Below are positions 44,434-54,780 of a DNA stretch of 64,000 nt, in pieces; positions within the stretch are counted from its first letter, which is position 1; each line of letters opens with the position of its first letter. A program made the translations under genes and the position numbers. The notes beneath the pieces are model-generated. The model searched no databases, was not told where the DNA came from, and was given only the letters and a program-made list of their open reading frames with translations. This stretch comes from Lepidonotus clava (taxonomy: Eukaryota > Annelida > Polychaeta > Phyllodocida > Polynoidae): assembly GCA_936440205.1 (NCBI GenBank), contig OW387149.1, forward strand, positions 10,064,114-10,128,113, read 5' to 3'.

Positions 44434-45022
44434 TCAAAGGAAACCTTGCACGCAAGCACAGGCTAGATATTATTCAATGAAATCAGGACAGCATGTCAAT
44501 AACATCTAGCATGATTGACCTGAGAAAAATCTAAGAGAAATTCAAACTTTTGACACAATTAGGGGACATTTAGAAACTGGCATTTTTTTCAATTTTCTAA
44601 GGGAAATCCCCAAATTTGTGATGTCACACGGTGAGTTATTGGGAAACCCTATGTATACATCAAAGGGAATCCCCCAGATTAAAATATATGTATAGTACGG
44701 AATATGTACTTTAAAACCAAATACCCACATTGGGCCACATACAGGCTATTATTTATCATAAAATTTATCAATCTCCAATCATTCATAAACCAGGGAATCC
44801 CAAGTTATTTTAAGGGGGAATTACCATCATTATGACGTTACACAGTGAGTACTGAAATGGTCAGAAATTAAGGAATTCCCAAATTTGATTTTCTTCACTC
44901 AATGACTGACATATACCTCAACATTTCCTAATTTTTCCCTTTGAAATGACTTTAGAATATTCAAGTTGTATTAATGAGATAAGAAATAACAATCTGTAAA
45001 TTTATGTGCAAGGGACCCTTTA
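44434..45022 (+). mobile_element. MITE family G copy (G3)
   Basis: The ends are CAAAGGAAACCTTGCACGC and TATGTGCAAGGGACCCTTTAA. The internal GGGAAATCCCC / GGGAATCCC series matches G1 and G2. Confidence 0.75.
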
Positions 45023-45411
45023 AGCCTGGTCCCCACTTGAGCGATTAGATATCCTTGGTCACCTTGTGACGAAGGTAGTTAGTAGCCCAGCGATCAATTC
45101 CACACTGGCACCTTGATGTCTCGTGACTAAACCACAAGTCGCCATGGTTTTCTGGCAAAACATTTGACACGTTTAATATCTTTTCTCTAGTTGCCGGTGA
45201 TTAATGCAGTAAGCAGCCAAGCGACGTACCAAAGTGTCCTCTAGTCACCATTGATTAACTACAAGAGCATCCCAACCTGGATATTAATTTTTTAGTAGCC
45301 CGGCGACTAGTTAGCTGCTTGATGACTAGTTTTTTCTCCTTGGTCGCCGGTGAAAGCTACTAACTTTCACTAATCGCCATCGTTATTCGCCCAAGTGAGG
45401 ACCCGGCATTA
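45019..45411. mobile_element. TTAA-superfamily MITE sharing TTAA with G3
   Basis: The ends are TTAAGCCTGGTCCCCACTTG and CCAAGTGAGGACCCGGCATTA. The interior is dense in GCGACTAG / TAGTCGCC-like words. Its first TTAA is also the last TTAA of G3. Confidence 0.65.
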
Positions 45412-45667
45412 GATAAGTCTGGTTATCCATCCATAACCTCCTGTGGCCTGTCCTAGTAATGGATGTTTCTAGAATAATGCACTAGGTGGGGCTACTGTAA
45501 CAGACACTCACCGTTGACATTGACTCCATTCTGTTTCTCTGCCAGCCTTGGCCCGAGAGAAGTGTCTGCACCATAGCGGCCACTGGGTCAGCCTCGGGAG
45601 CCCAGCCTATACCAGCTAGAACCACCAGACTACTTTTGGCTTACTGGGCGTAGGAATCCCAACCCTC

Positions 45668-45958
45668 TGTGGCCCGTCGCAGAATGAAAATTAATAGTGA
45701 AACGATTCAAAAACTCGTAAGAGGGACGTCGCTATTACAGAGGGTCCTGCTGTTGCACTGTGGCTGCTCTACTGCAGCTGGGTCGATGTCATTCCAAAAA
45801 GAGTTCTAAAAAATAACTATTTTTCTCTAAAAATCCTTAAATTCTCAACCCCGAGAAATAATTATTAGTGGGTGAATTTTGATGCTGGAATTTTGCAAAA
45901 CATTGTGTGATTTGACAACAACTGTTACATGTGCCATTATGCGACATACGTGGCCCTG
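45668..45958. mobile_element. MITE family I copy (I4)
   Basis: The ends are CTGTGGCCCGTCGCA and, inverted, GGCCACGTATGTCGCATAAT. Interior words GACGTCGCTATTACAG and CCTGCTGTTGCA recall I1-I3. Confidence 0.5.
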
Positions 45959-46153
45959 GTGGCAATTTCTTTTTTCCTTACATCACAGAGTTTGCTGTCA
46001 TATTGTTTGTGTTAGGAGGGTTACAGGGGGCACAATCTCTCATTGTTCAATTATATACATGTATAAACTCCTAAAACTCATATCGTCATCTCACCTGCCT
46101 TCTCCTAATCAAGTATTAAACTAAAAACACATATACCTTTGCCATACGTTTCT

Positions 46154-46516
46154 AATTCTCCCTACCATGGATAGCACATTTACTGTGATGTACCTGCAGG
46201 CTAGCTTAGATCAAGGCGTATCATGGGTAATGTGTCGACAAATCACAAGGCTTAACTATGGAATTTTTCAATAATCTTGGCATTATTCATAGTTAAAAAT
46301 GATAAAGATCAATATAAACTATATTTTTCATTTTGTATCCATACATCTCTATCATTTTTGAAGTTGGTTTGAAAATTCATACATAACATATGGATCTACA
46401 GCAAATGTTGGTATATTTTCTATAGATTTCCCTGTGTTTTTGACGACAAAATCAGTCCAAATTAACCTGCAGGTGCTTAAAATACTGAAAATCAGTTATC
46501 CGTGGTAGGGAGAATT
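46154..46516 (+). mobile_element. MITE family A copy (A7), complete
   Basis: The ends are CTCCCTACCATGGATAGC and GTTATCCGTGGTAGGGAGAA, with the usual internal marks. About 30 bases on, CAGGGGCGTAGCTATAG (46549) starts another CAG-ended element whose right end I do not find. Confidence 0.85.
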
Positions 46517-46908
46517 TACACAAAACATTGATATGAAAACTAGCCATCAGGGGCGTAGCTATAGCCCCAAATCTGAGTGCGCTCAATACGAGCTCTTGCT
46601 ACAGTGTACGTGTACTTTTCTAAAATTGAGCGTACACATGCACTTGTATCTTTAACCATACTTAATGATAACATTTTGTATTCTTTTGAGACTTGAATGT
46701 ACACACTTATGATTTTGCGTCATGTCTAATAGGAAGACCATGTGACATTGGCTATAAAGCCGTAGCTTCAATAAAAAGCTAGCTTCTCCAATTGCCATGT
46801 CTAAAATGAGTAATGAAACGTGGATTAACAATGATTAATTTCGCTAATCTACATTATAATGTTGCAAAAAGAACTATTATTCATGAGCTTGTGTTTTTTT
46901 CACTTCAG

Positions 46909-47083
46909 ATTTGTCCTCTTCCCCCACACGCGCACCTCAACATCGTCTTATGACTCCCAGATCTAATTCATACACGATTGATAAAACCACAAGATGGGAT
47001 CCTGTACTATTTGCACCAGAGGTCAATGGAAAAGGGTACAAATACGAAGAAACAGCAATGAAAAAGGCCAGGATCGAATTTGG
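46909..47083 (+). CDS. Candidate internal exon of an unidentified gene
   Basis: The segment opens after a strong acceptor (GTGTTTTTTTCACTTCAG|AT) and closes at a consensus donor (TTTGGA|GTAAGT). The open frame gives about 58 residues, including TPRSNSYTIDKTTRWDPV and VNGKGYKYEETAMKKARIEF. It starts in a split codon (two bases complete it) and ends phase 0. Composition is like real protein: charged, mixed and not repetitive. I recognise no domain and have not found flanking exons. The RSNS word recurs as SRSNSNNP near 47980, so the two may belong to one gene. Confidence 0.5.
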
Positions 47084-47249
47084 AGTAAGTACGGCAGGCC
47101 TATACAAAATCATCCCATTGGAGGGCAATGAACAAGCAATAATGCACTTTCCTAAACCATTCCAAAACCAATTATGTACCCATGGCAGTGGCACCGACGA
47201 TAGGATTTCATGTTAACAATTGATTGATCTCTTAATACCAAGATGTCTG

Positions 47250-47850
47250 TGGAACTCCAATGGATCTGGGTACGAAGGCGACAGATACTATGGTGGACAT
47301 AACTATGGCAACATAAACATGCCCATGATTACTCTGGCAAGGGATAGTATGCCATAAATAACTATGGCAACAGAGAATATGCTGAACATAGCTATGGCAA
47401 TAGATACTATGCAGACTGTGATTATGGCAAATGATACTATGCAGACCTTGACTATTGCAATATCTACCATGCTGAGGATTACTATGGCAACAGATACTAT
47501 GCCGTAAATATGTCAACAGATACTTTTGTGGACATGACTATAGCAACAAAATTAATACTCTACCAACTGTGACTATGGCAACACATACTATGTCAGACAT
47601 AACTATTGCAACAGACACTTTGCCAACTGTGATTATGGCAACAGATACTATGTCGGACATAACTATTGCAACAGATACTTTGCCGACCATGACTATGGCA
47701 ACAGATACTATTTCAGACATGACTATTGCAACAGATAATTTGCCGACCGTGACTATGGCAACAGATACTATGTCGGACATGACTATTGCAATAGATACCA
47801 TGCCATACAAGACTATGGCTACAGGTACCATGCTATACACGATTAGGGGT
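47250..47850. repeat. 30-bp minisatellite, about 20 copies
   Basis: The unit is about ACTATGGCAACAGATACTAT plus ten variable bases. From about 47540 two versions alternate, giving a 60-bp higher-order unit. In one plus frame the unit encodes ten residues, e.g. LPTVTMATDT alternating with MSDITIATDT. Because 30 is a multiple of three, several frames on both strands stay open. Confidence 0.85.
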
Positions 47851-47859
47851 GTAGATACT

Positions 47860-47989
47860 CTAACCAGAGGGGGTGACATGACAACTGGTTCTATGGAAAC
47901 GGATAGCTTTATGGATACGGATACCTCGCAAGCTTCTGATACTCCTGATACTCGAGGGATGAGATCTAGATCCAATTCAAACAATCCAG
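47860..47989 (+). CDS. Possible coding tail after the 30-bp repeat
   Basis: The repeat's Thr/Asp-rich frame continues past the array into non-repetitive sequence rich in Ser, Thr and Asp (SMETDSFMDTDTSQASDTPD, then MRSRSNSNNPG). It reaches a donor-like CCAG|GTAGAA at 47989/47990. If not spliced it ends at a stop at 48028-48030, and AATAAA follows near 48392. It may be a real exon with a repeat-expanded front or a chance frame. Confidence 0.3.
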
Positions 47990-48030
47990 GTAGAATTTAT
48001 AGTCTTTCGTTTGTTTTGCATGCTAACTAG

Positions 48031-48780
48031 AAATGTGTGCAAAATGACGTTCATTATAAGATATAATCTTGGTCGATATGTTCACTATAGCGCATGCATA
48101 GAAAAAACTGGAACTTAATTGTGCACTCGTGGAATTGGAAGTTAAATCGGCATGTGGAATACAGGCGGATGCATTGTGGATGCAGCAGTTAATGGCCCCT
48201 GTTTTCTTTTTATTTGCATGTTAAATAATTACAATTGACCTAATTACAATTGAACAATGGGGGCAAGGGGCGTGTTATATAATCTTAGCATGTTATAGTC
48301 CAACCTTATTCTGCCAATTGAGGGGAAAGGATACTCCGATGTGTGGTGGATGTGCCATGCCTAAAAATTAGGTACAAGAAACAATTAGGTATGACAAATA
48401 AAATCGTTTGCAGAAGGCAATTGTGTTTTGATACTTGATGTCCAGTAGGCAGTTTAGCTATCGATCATTACTGCATTACTTTTGATGCTATGCGACAGTA
48501 CATAAGCAGGCAGAAATATCAAGATTAATGACAAAGGGGCTGTGGGTAGAACAGTGTTCTATTATCACATATGCCACCATTGCTTTGAATTCTAAGAAGT
48601 TTCACTAACAATGATACGAAGTGTCTATCTGTCCAAATAATAAACGTCCCGATTTGTATCATTTAGTAATAAGGTATATGATAGGTAGAAATGTCAACAC
48701 ATATATGATTATAGGGAAACAATATATCTTAAAAACAGGTTTGACCAAATTGTGTCACTTTATCAAGAATTTCACAAATA
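48031..48780. other. No gene recognised
   Basis: It contains GGCATGTGGAATACAGGCGG (about 48150), a worn family C-type end, and the ATAAA signal near 48395. Nothing else is supported. Confidence 0.35.
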
Positions 48781-48799
48781 TTATCCAAGACACTTATGT

Positions 48800-48985
48800 T
48801 ACCCCTTGTTGCCATGGTAAACAAACCCCCTCTTACCCTTTACCATTGTTACCATGGGGATAACCAAGGGTAACACCCCGCAGCGGTTGGCATGGTCCAC
48901 CCCTCTCCTACCCCCTACGGGAGTGGTCGCCATGGTAACCGCCTGCCCTGGAGGTGTCGGGTAACCATGGCAACCCCCCTGGAGG
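48800..48985. promoter_or_regulatory. Cluster of four RFX X-box motifs
   Basis: GTTGCCATGGTAAAC (48808), GTTACCATGGGGATAACC (48848), GTCGCCATGGTAACC (48926) and GGTAACCATGGCAACC (48960) fit the palindromic RFX site GTTGCCATGGCAAC closely. RFX factors drive ciliary and other genes. The block is GC-rich against its flanks, which suits a promoter or enhancer. The target gene is not identified. Confidence 0.5.
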
Positions 48986-49109
48986 AGGAGGGGTGTGTGG
49001 GCCTGTGGTCGTGACTGGGGATTGAGAGACGGAGAGAGGAGGAGAGAGGACGACGTGACGGCAGGACCCCTGCTTCACAGCCTAGGGGCCGCCTAACGGT
49101 AGGACTTTG

Positions 49110-49800
49110 TTAGGCTGAGGTATAGGCCGAGGTAGGCCTATAGGCTTGGGTATAGGCTGAGGTATAGGCTGAGGGGGTATAGGCCGGGGTATAGGCCGGG
49201 GTATAGGCTAGGGTATAGGTGAAAGGCTGAGGTATAGGCTGGGGTATAGTCTGAGGTATAGGCTGGGGTATAGGCTGGGGTGTAAGCCGGGGTATAGGCT
49301 GCGGTATAGGCTGTGGTATAGGCTGGAGTATAGGCAGGGGTACAGGCTGGGGTATAGGCTGAGGGGGTATAGGCTGAGGTAAAAGCTGGGGTATAGGCTG
49401 GGGTATAGGCTGGAGTGTAGGCTGGGGTTTAGGCTGGGGTATAGGCCGGGGTATAGGCTTAGGGTATAGGCTGAGGTATAGGCTGGGGTATAGGCCAAGG
49501 GGTATAGGCTGGGGTATAGGCTTAGGTATAGGCGGGGGTATAGGCTGAGGTATAGGCTGAGGTATAGGCGGGGGTATAGGCTGAGGTATAGGTCGGGGTA
49601 TAGGCTGGGGATAGGCTGAGATGGAGGCTGGGGTATAGGTCGGGGTATAGGCTGAGGTATAGGCTGGGGTATAGGCTGGGGTATAGGCCAGGGTATAGGC
49701 TGGGGTATAGGCCAGGGTATAGGCTGGGGTGTAGGTATAGGCTGGGGTATAGGCTGGGGTATAGGCCAGGGTATAGGCTGGGGTATAGGTGGGAGTTTAG
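49110..49800. repeat. 12-bp minisatellite, about 55 copies
   Basis: The unit GGTATAGGCTGG varies at the last few bases (GGTATAGGCTGA, GGTATAGGCCGG, GGTATAGGCCAG). Because 12 is a multiple of three, frames stay open by design; the minus strand would give Pro-Ile-Pro-Gln/Trp repeats in one frame and Ser-Leu-Tyr-Pro in another. Short changes of register occur through the array. Confidence 0.9.
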
Positions 49801-50690
49801 GCGGGGGTTCAGGCGAGATCACAGACTGGTAAACTAGGGGAAGGAGTCTCAGGCCTCTGATTAGATTGTATGTTGATAAACTATCAGGAAGGGGCTCTGC
49901 AGTGGACAGGCCTACATATTGACTACTTTCAATATTTTCATACATAAATCAGTAGGCTAGACAATCTCGGCTTATTTTCTTGGCTGAAAATCCATTAGGC
50001 AAAGTTTGACAACGATTCATTCAGAAAAGGTTTAGGCACGAGCCTTTAAGTGAGGTCAGCTTAGGCGCGAGCCTATAAGTGAGGCCAGCTTCAGGTGTTT
50101 CTAGGCGTGTTATTAACGGAGATAGAGGCATGATAACAGGCACGGGGTTCCTCAGAAGTATTTTGATTTAGTTTATATAGTCTCTAAGGGGTTGTGCGGG
50201 ACATTGTAGCCTTAGGGTGCTCCAAGATTACATGAAAGATGATAATATATAGGCTAGATAGAAAGATGATATCATTATTGTTTTAATTAAAAAGCCACAG
50301 GCTTCAGAGAGTTAAGGGGGTATGACTTTATTATAATTATTATAGTTCCTGTTTAATATGCATTGGGTTAGAACTTGCAGGTCATTGTTCAGAATTGTAA
50401 TATTCAAGTCAGAAAGGTAGTGCCATCCTCATCACTAGACTATACACCTTTTTCAATAGTGTGGCGTTTTCAATAGTGTGGCGTATAGTTTCGAACTTCT
50501 GTTTAGGTACATGGAGTCCAATGGATTAAGGCTAGTATTGGGAACAAGGTTGGATTGACTATAGGTAGGTTCATGGGAAAGGTGTATAGGGGCTATTGTG
50601 GGCTGGCTAATACATTATTAAGACAGAAGCATTTTAGGCTTTTATGATCAAATTTAACCTAGGCCGACTTCAGGCCTACTCCTCCATCTT
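49801..50690. other. No gene recognised; short AGGC-rich repeats
   Basis: GGCACGAGCCTTTAAGTGAGG and GGCGCGAGCCTATAAGTGAGG at about 50036-50090 are a direct repeat of roughly 32 bp. AATAGTGTGGCGT is duplicated at 50454-50485. No exon is supported. Confidence 0.4.
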
Positions 50691-50783
50691 AGGCCTGGAT
50701 TACGGCAACACCATGGAGCGGATCCACACCGGAACCGGAAATCAACATACTGGAAATTACCTGTGGAAGTGACGTCATGAACA

Positions 50784-50802
50784 ATGGGGGCGACGCATTC
50801 AA
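50784..50802 (+). CDS. Possible start exon (MGATHS...)
   Basis: ATGGGGGCGACGCATTCAA is followed by the donor-like GTATGT. The 80 bases before it carry ACCGGAACCGGAAAT (two ETS-type sites) and GTGACGTCATG (a CRE), as in a TATA-less promoter. A protein starting MG could be N-myristoylated. With only 19 coding bases and no second exon found, this is tentative. Confidence 0.25.
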
Positions 50803-50894
50803 GTATGTATTTTTTTTATTTTTTTGAATATGTTTATATTTTCAATATATTTATCTTATTTTTTAATGTATCTTTTTTGGTGGGTAGAGGGTAT

Positions 50895-51085
50895 CAGGGG
50901 CGGATACAGGATTTCAACAAGGGGGGGTCCGCATATAGGGTAAGTACTAAAACGATGTGCATTCGCGTGCACACCCGTGACGTTTTTTCTCTTTGGCAAG
51001 TTTGAGGCCCCACCAAAATGGGGGGAGGGGGGGGGGGGAGGTCAGAACCTCCTGGAACCCACCCCGCACCCCCGATCCGCCCCTG
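50895..51085. mobile_element. CAG-ended (hAT-like) MITE V4, complete
   Basis: The ends are CAGGGGCGGATACAGGATTT and GATCCGCCCCTG. Poly-G lies inside the right arm. Confidence 0.75.
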
Positions 51086-52679
51086 AGGATATGTATTCTC
51101 TCTTGTATCATGGCGACTTGGCTCGCACTGGATACTCTTTTCGTGCTGTTTTGTTTCGCTAAGTTGCCAGGAAAACTAGCCCAGTGGGTAAACACAGCTG
51201 TATGCACGGAGGGAAATAAACATGAGTGATAAAAAGTGTCAACAACTCACTGTCCTACCTATTGCGATGGGTAACTTGGTCTGGTGAATAACGGGGGTTT
51301 CTTCAGTACCACCACAGGTCTTGTTCCATGTTTATTTAGCGGAATTATCTCGGATGCCAGTCGTCCGTCTTGCTGTTTTAACAATTAGGTTATTACATCT
51401 TCTCTTTCATAACTTGGTCTCAGAACACCTACTATATCGCTAAGCGGCTGGATAGGGATGAAACAGTTAACAATTATAAAATAAGCTGTGAATGATCGAG
51501 TAAATGGATTAAGAAATAGAAGGGGGGTACAATACAGAAATCTTTGGCCAAAATGTTTGGAAAGGCAGGGAGGGATGGTGGGCCCCCAGTAAATTCGCCA
51601 TATAAACATGTGCATTTTCAATTACACAATCCCATTACATTTTATTAAGTCATTCCATTTTACTAATAAAGTGTTCTTCCAACTGAAATTATAGTACTTA
51701 AACATTGACAATAATCCTACACATTCCTTCTTACTGTACGTGAGATGATTATATGTCTATTTCTATTTTTCATTACCCATCAACTTCACATACGTATACA
51801 TGTGTAGTAATGATAATGAGTGCGCATAGCAATGAACATAATGACTTTACATTAAATCAAACGACAATATAATTACACGTAGAATCTATAAATGAACAGC
51901 ACACGGACCTATCTGTGCACATGTATAATTCAATACAGCAATCTGTGTCTTCCGGCATATGTACATGTGTGTCAAATCTTCAAGATAATAAAATTATGTA
52001 AATTTTCAATAAAAATATAAACCCTTAATATGATTTTTTTTGCGTTTCAAAATAACAACCTGAGTGTTGTGTCACTTCACAGGCATTAAATATATACCTG
52101 CACTGGTTAGCGTCCAAGTGGCTTCATATATCTTTTGTGTGTTTCTTCACTGGAGGAGATAATGACTTGTCAGCGCCAGCTTACAGATAGGCCATCCTAG
52201 CAGTAGGACCATGGACTACAGAAACGCATTTAGCTTTTGTGCTGTTGTAATACGAATAGATAAATTAAATAGAGAATCATAATCTTAAATCACATTCTTG
52301 TCTTCTAGATCTCCTGCAAGGCCGACCAAGAGACGGCACCAATCTTATATACATGCTATTCTGAATTTGGATTTGTGAAAATACACACAATTTTGGATTT
52401 GTGAAGGATTTGTGTTTTTTTTTCATTTGAAACCCTCTAATTATATTGCAATAAAATAATTTCTAGCAAACATAATGAAGTATTTTACATAAATACTTCT
52501 ATGATATCAATGTTTTTGTAAGGAATTTGGAAAGTGTATAAAAAAGACAGATCACTTCTTTTAACGTAGCAAATGGATAATTAAAGTCATAAATCGTAGC
52601 TGTCACATGGAACAAAAGAACCCGAATCAGCTAAGTTAAGTTTGCTTCAGTCTCTATACTACAGAGCTTTTGCGACCCA
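51086..52679. other. No gene established
   Basis: At 51110-51188 a short ATG frame starts MATWLALDTLFVLFCFAK and reaches CAGTGG|GTAAAC, which could be a signal-peptide exon, but nothing else supports it. GATTTGTGAAAATACACAC at 52372 is a family H-like scrap. Confidence 0.3.
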
Positions 52680-53032
52680 CCCAGGGATGGCGACCATAAA
52701 ATTTGCACGAATATTCGTGATAATAAAATAGACCTTCACGAACCTTGTGTATGTCCAGAAAACATTCACGAACCTTCCAGATCATTCACGAATCCTATTG
52801 AACATTAAAAATAAGGTATAAGAAGTAGTTACCTACGTAAATACTGCCTTGTTACTTTGATTAGAAGACTATTATAATGAAATGTAATAGTTTGGGAATT
52901 GAAAAAATGGGAAAAATGGGAAAAATATAAACTGCAAGATTCGTGACCACGAATCTTTCACGAACCCAAAATTTGGGATCGTGACTTATACATGCATTTG
53001 AGATTCGTGAAAGTTTTATGGTCGCCCCCCCT
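52680..53032. mobile_element. MITE family H copy (H4), complete
   Basis: The ends are CCAGGGATGGCGACCATAAA and GTTTTATGGTCGCCCCCC. The body is full of TTCACGAA and ATTCGTGA words. Confidence 0.8.
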
Positions 53033-53079
53033 CCAGATCTCTGGGGGTATAGATGGTAGAGGGGGGGGGGGGGGGTCCA

Positions 53080-53350
53080 CGTCACGTGTCGAATTTAATA
53101 AATGCCCATGTCGTTTGTCCCTAAATCTTGGTTTAGAGCCATGTCGCCTGTCGAATTTAAGAAATACCCCTGCCCCCTGTCTATACCTATATAGTCTCTA
53201 TCTTTTTAAAACTCCTGTCCCATGTCGAATTTAAGAAAAGGCCCATGTCATTTGTCACTAAATTGCCATGTCGCCTGTCGAATTTTAAAAACTGCTATGT
53301 CGCCATGTCGAATTTAATAAATGCTCATGTCGCCCTGTCGAACTTAGGGG
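53080..53350. repeat. Degenerate tandem repeat, CATGTCGCCTGTCGAATTTAA type
   Basis: Seven or so units of roughly 30-50 bp share GTCGAATTTAA and CCATGTCG words. A related stretch (CAACATGCGACATGGGG, inverse) lies at 57085-57275. Confidence 0.65.
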
Positions 53351-53579
53351 TCTATCTCTGTGATCAATTCCTATTTGGATGAGTTTGATTTGATGTTTCT
53401 AAATTGGCTACAGTTCCCTCTGTGTAGACCTTATGCAGATAGGGTCACGTGACGAGATTTTGGTGATTACCTTGAGGTAAGCATTGCCATGTGCTACTTA
53501 GGCAACACGAGATAAATCAGGCATTTATGCCAAAAATTTAGATATTATTGTGATAAGTACATCCCTCAAGAATACCAAC

Positions 53580-53926
53580 ATATCACGATACAATGAAAAT
53601 ATGAAAAGCATTCCATAAATAATTGGTGATGATTATGACGAGTCAAAACACATCCATAAAAAATTCATAATACTCGAAAAATTATCGCCAAGGCCTCACA
53701 GCAGTATAGTAATTTCATATTTTCACGGTTTTGAAAATACATATTTTCACAAAGATTAATATAACAAGATATATGTATGTGCTCAAGTAAGAATGCTATA
53801 TAGTTTAAGTTTGATTTTTTTTTTTTAAATGAACAAAAGCATTTAAAAAAAATCCACATGGCGATAACAGTTTATGGTATGGTATCGTATCCTATATAGG
53901 ATTATCATGAACTTCTTATGGAATGC
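53580..53926 (-). mobile_element. MITE family P copy (P2), nested in F4
   Basis: GAGGCCTTGGCGATAATTTT and AATCAAACTTAAACTATA (minus strand) match P1. GCATTCCATAAATAATTGG and TCTTATGGAATGC are the inverted ends. Confidence 0.6.
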
Positions 53927-53959
53927 CCCCCATGATCTTCAAACCATCAACAATGATAT

Positions 53960-54413
53960 TATCAATAAGCCCACCCCATATTGGGTATATCCTGGGGTTG
54001 GACAAGGGTTGGACAAAGTAGACATATATGCTATCCTTGTCTCCAAGACTTGGGGTTACTTAAATAAGCAAGAATTGTGTTTACCTATATCCTCAAGTAT
54101 TGCTAAAACATTATCATTCCTTTAAATTTATCGATTGACAGATTTGCAGGTTTGCCAGCCAATCAAAATACTGTATTTCGGGCAAAATAAGGTTGGACAT
54201 TATAGGCTGGGCTGACAGGCTTTAACATTGGTTTCTATGGAGAAAAGTCCAAAATATAAAGTTACTTTTTACAAATTTTAGGAGCAATCTATCAACCAAA
54301 TCGCCTTGGTTAATTTTGTATTGTGCTACTCTCTTCAGGAAATATGCATGGAAGCAATTTTGATAATATTTCATGGTAAACCTTATTGTTGGTATAAACT
54401 GGGATGGGCTTAT
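53960..54413. mobile_element. Further TIR element nested in F4
   Basis: The ends ATCAATAAGCCCACCCCATA and GGGATGGGCTTATTAATA are inverted. Confidence 0.55.
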
Positions 54414-54589
54414 TAATAACCAATATGGTGGTAAGTCCTTGTTCACCACTATGACCTCGAGCTCATCTGGAAAACGTCTATAGAAAGTCGGATAAACCTA
54501 ATAAAATTTCGGCAGGAAGTGTGGATCAGTGTAAATGGCCCTTCAGATTGAGGAAGTCTTCAATATAGTACATGGAGGTAGAAAAACCT

Positions 54590-54780
54590 AGGGTAACCGG
54601 AAGTAAGTGGTGCCATCTGGCGGAGAGTGGCGAAGACTCGTTGATTGGCCGTGGTTCCCCTTACCTACACATTACCATGGTAACTTGGCGCATGCACCAT
54701 TGACTCCTGCACCTGAGGGGTGGAGTTTGTTGCCAAGGTAACCATGGTTACACAGACTAATGGCGGCTTTATAGGAAGCC
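54590..54780. promoter_or_regulatory. TATA-less promoter-like cluster (ETS, NRF1, X-box, YY1)
   Basis: CCGGAAGT (54597-54604, ETS), GATTGGCC (about 54641, CCAAT), ATTACCATGGTAACT (54671, X-box), GGCGCATGCACC (54687-54698, NRF1), overlapping GTTGCCAAGGTAACC and GTAACCATGGTTAC (54729-54751, X-box) and AATGGCGGC (54759-54767, YY1) lie within 180 bases. This mix marks housekeeping promoters. No exon is identified on either side. Confidence 0.5.

Larger units (their letters stand above)
53423..54483 (+). mobile_element. MITE family F copy (F4), enlarged by nested elements
   Basis: The left end is TGTAGACCTTATGCAGATAG with GATTTTGGTGATTACC. The right end is the inverse, ACCAATATGGTGG and CATCTGGAAAACGTCTATA. 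Two other elements lie inside (53580-53926 and 53960-54413). Confidence 0.7.

Noticed and set aside
47538-47984. Minus-strand open frame with Val-Ala-Ile repeats
   Set aside because: It is the mirror of the 30-bp minisatellite. It is open only because the unit is a multiple of three.
49208-49945. Long minus-strand open frame encoding Pro-Ile-Pro repeats
   Set aside because: It is produced by the 12-bp minisatellite, whose length is a multiple of three, so frames stay open without selection. The encoded repeat changes register midway, and there is no splice or promoter support.
50895-51085. 8-bp target duplication around V4
   Set aside because: The flanks GAGGGTAT and AGGATATG are similar only after a shift and with a mismatch, so I do not claim a target duplication.
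51110-51188. Signal-peptide-like start exon (MATWLALDTLFVLFCFAK)
   Set aside because: One ATG, a hydrophobic stretch and a weak donor are not enough. No second exon or homology is seen.
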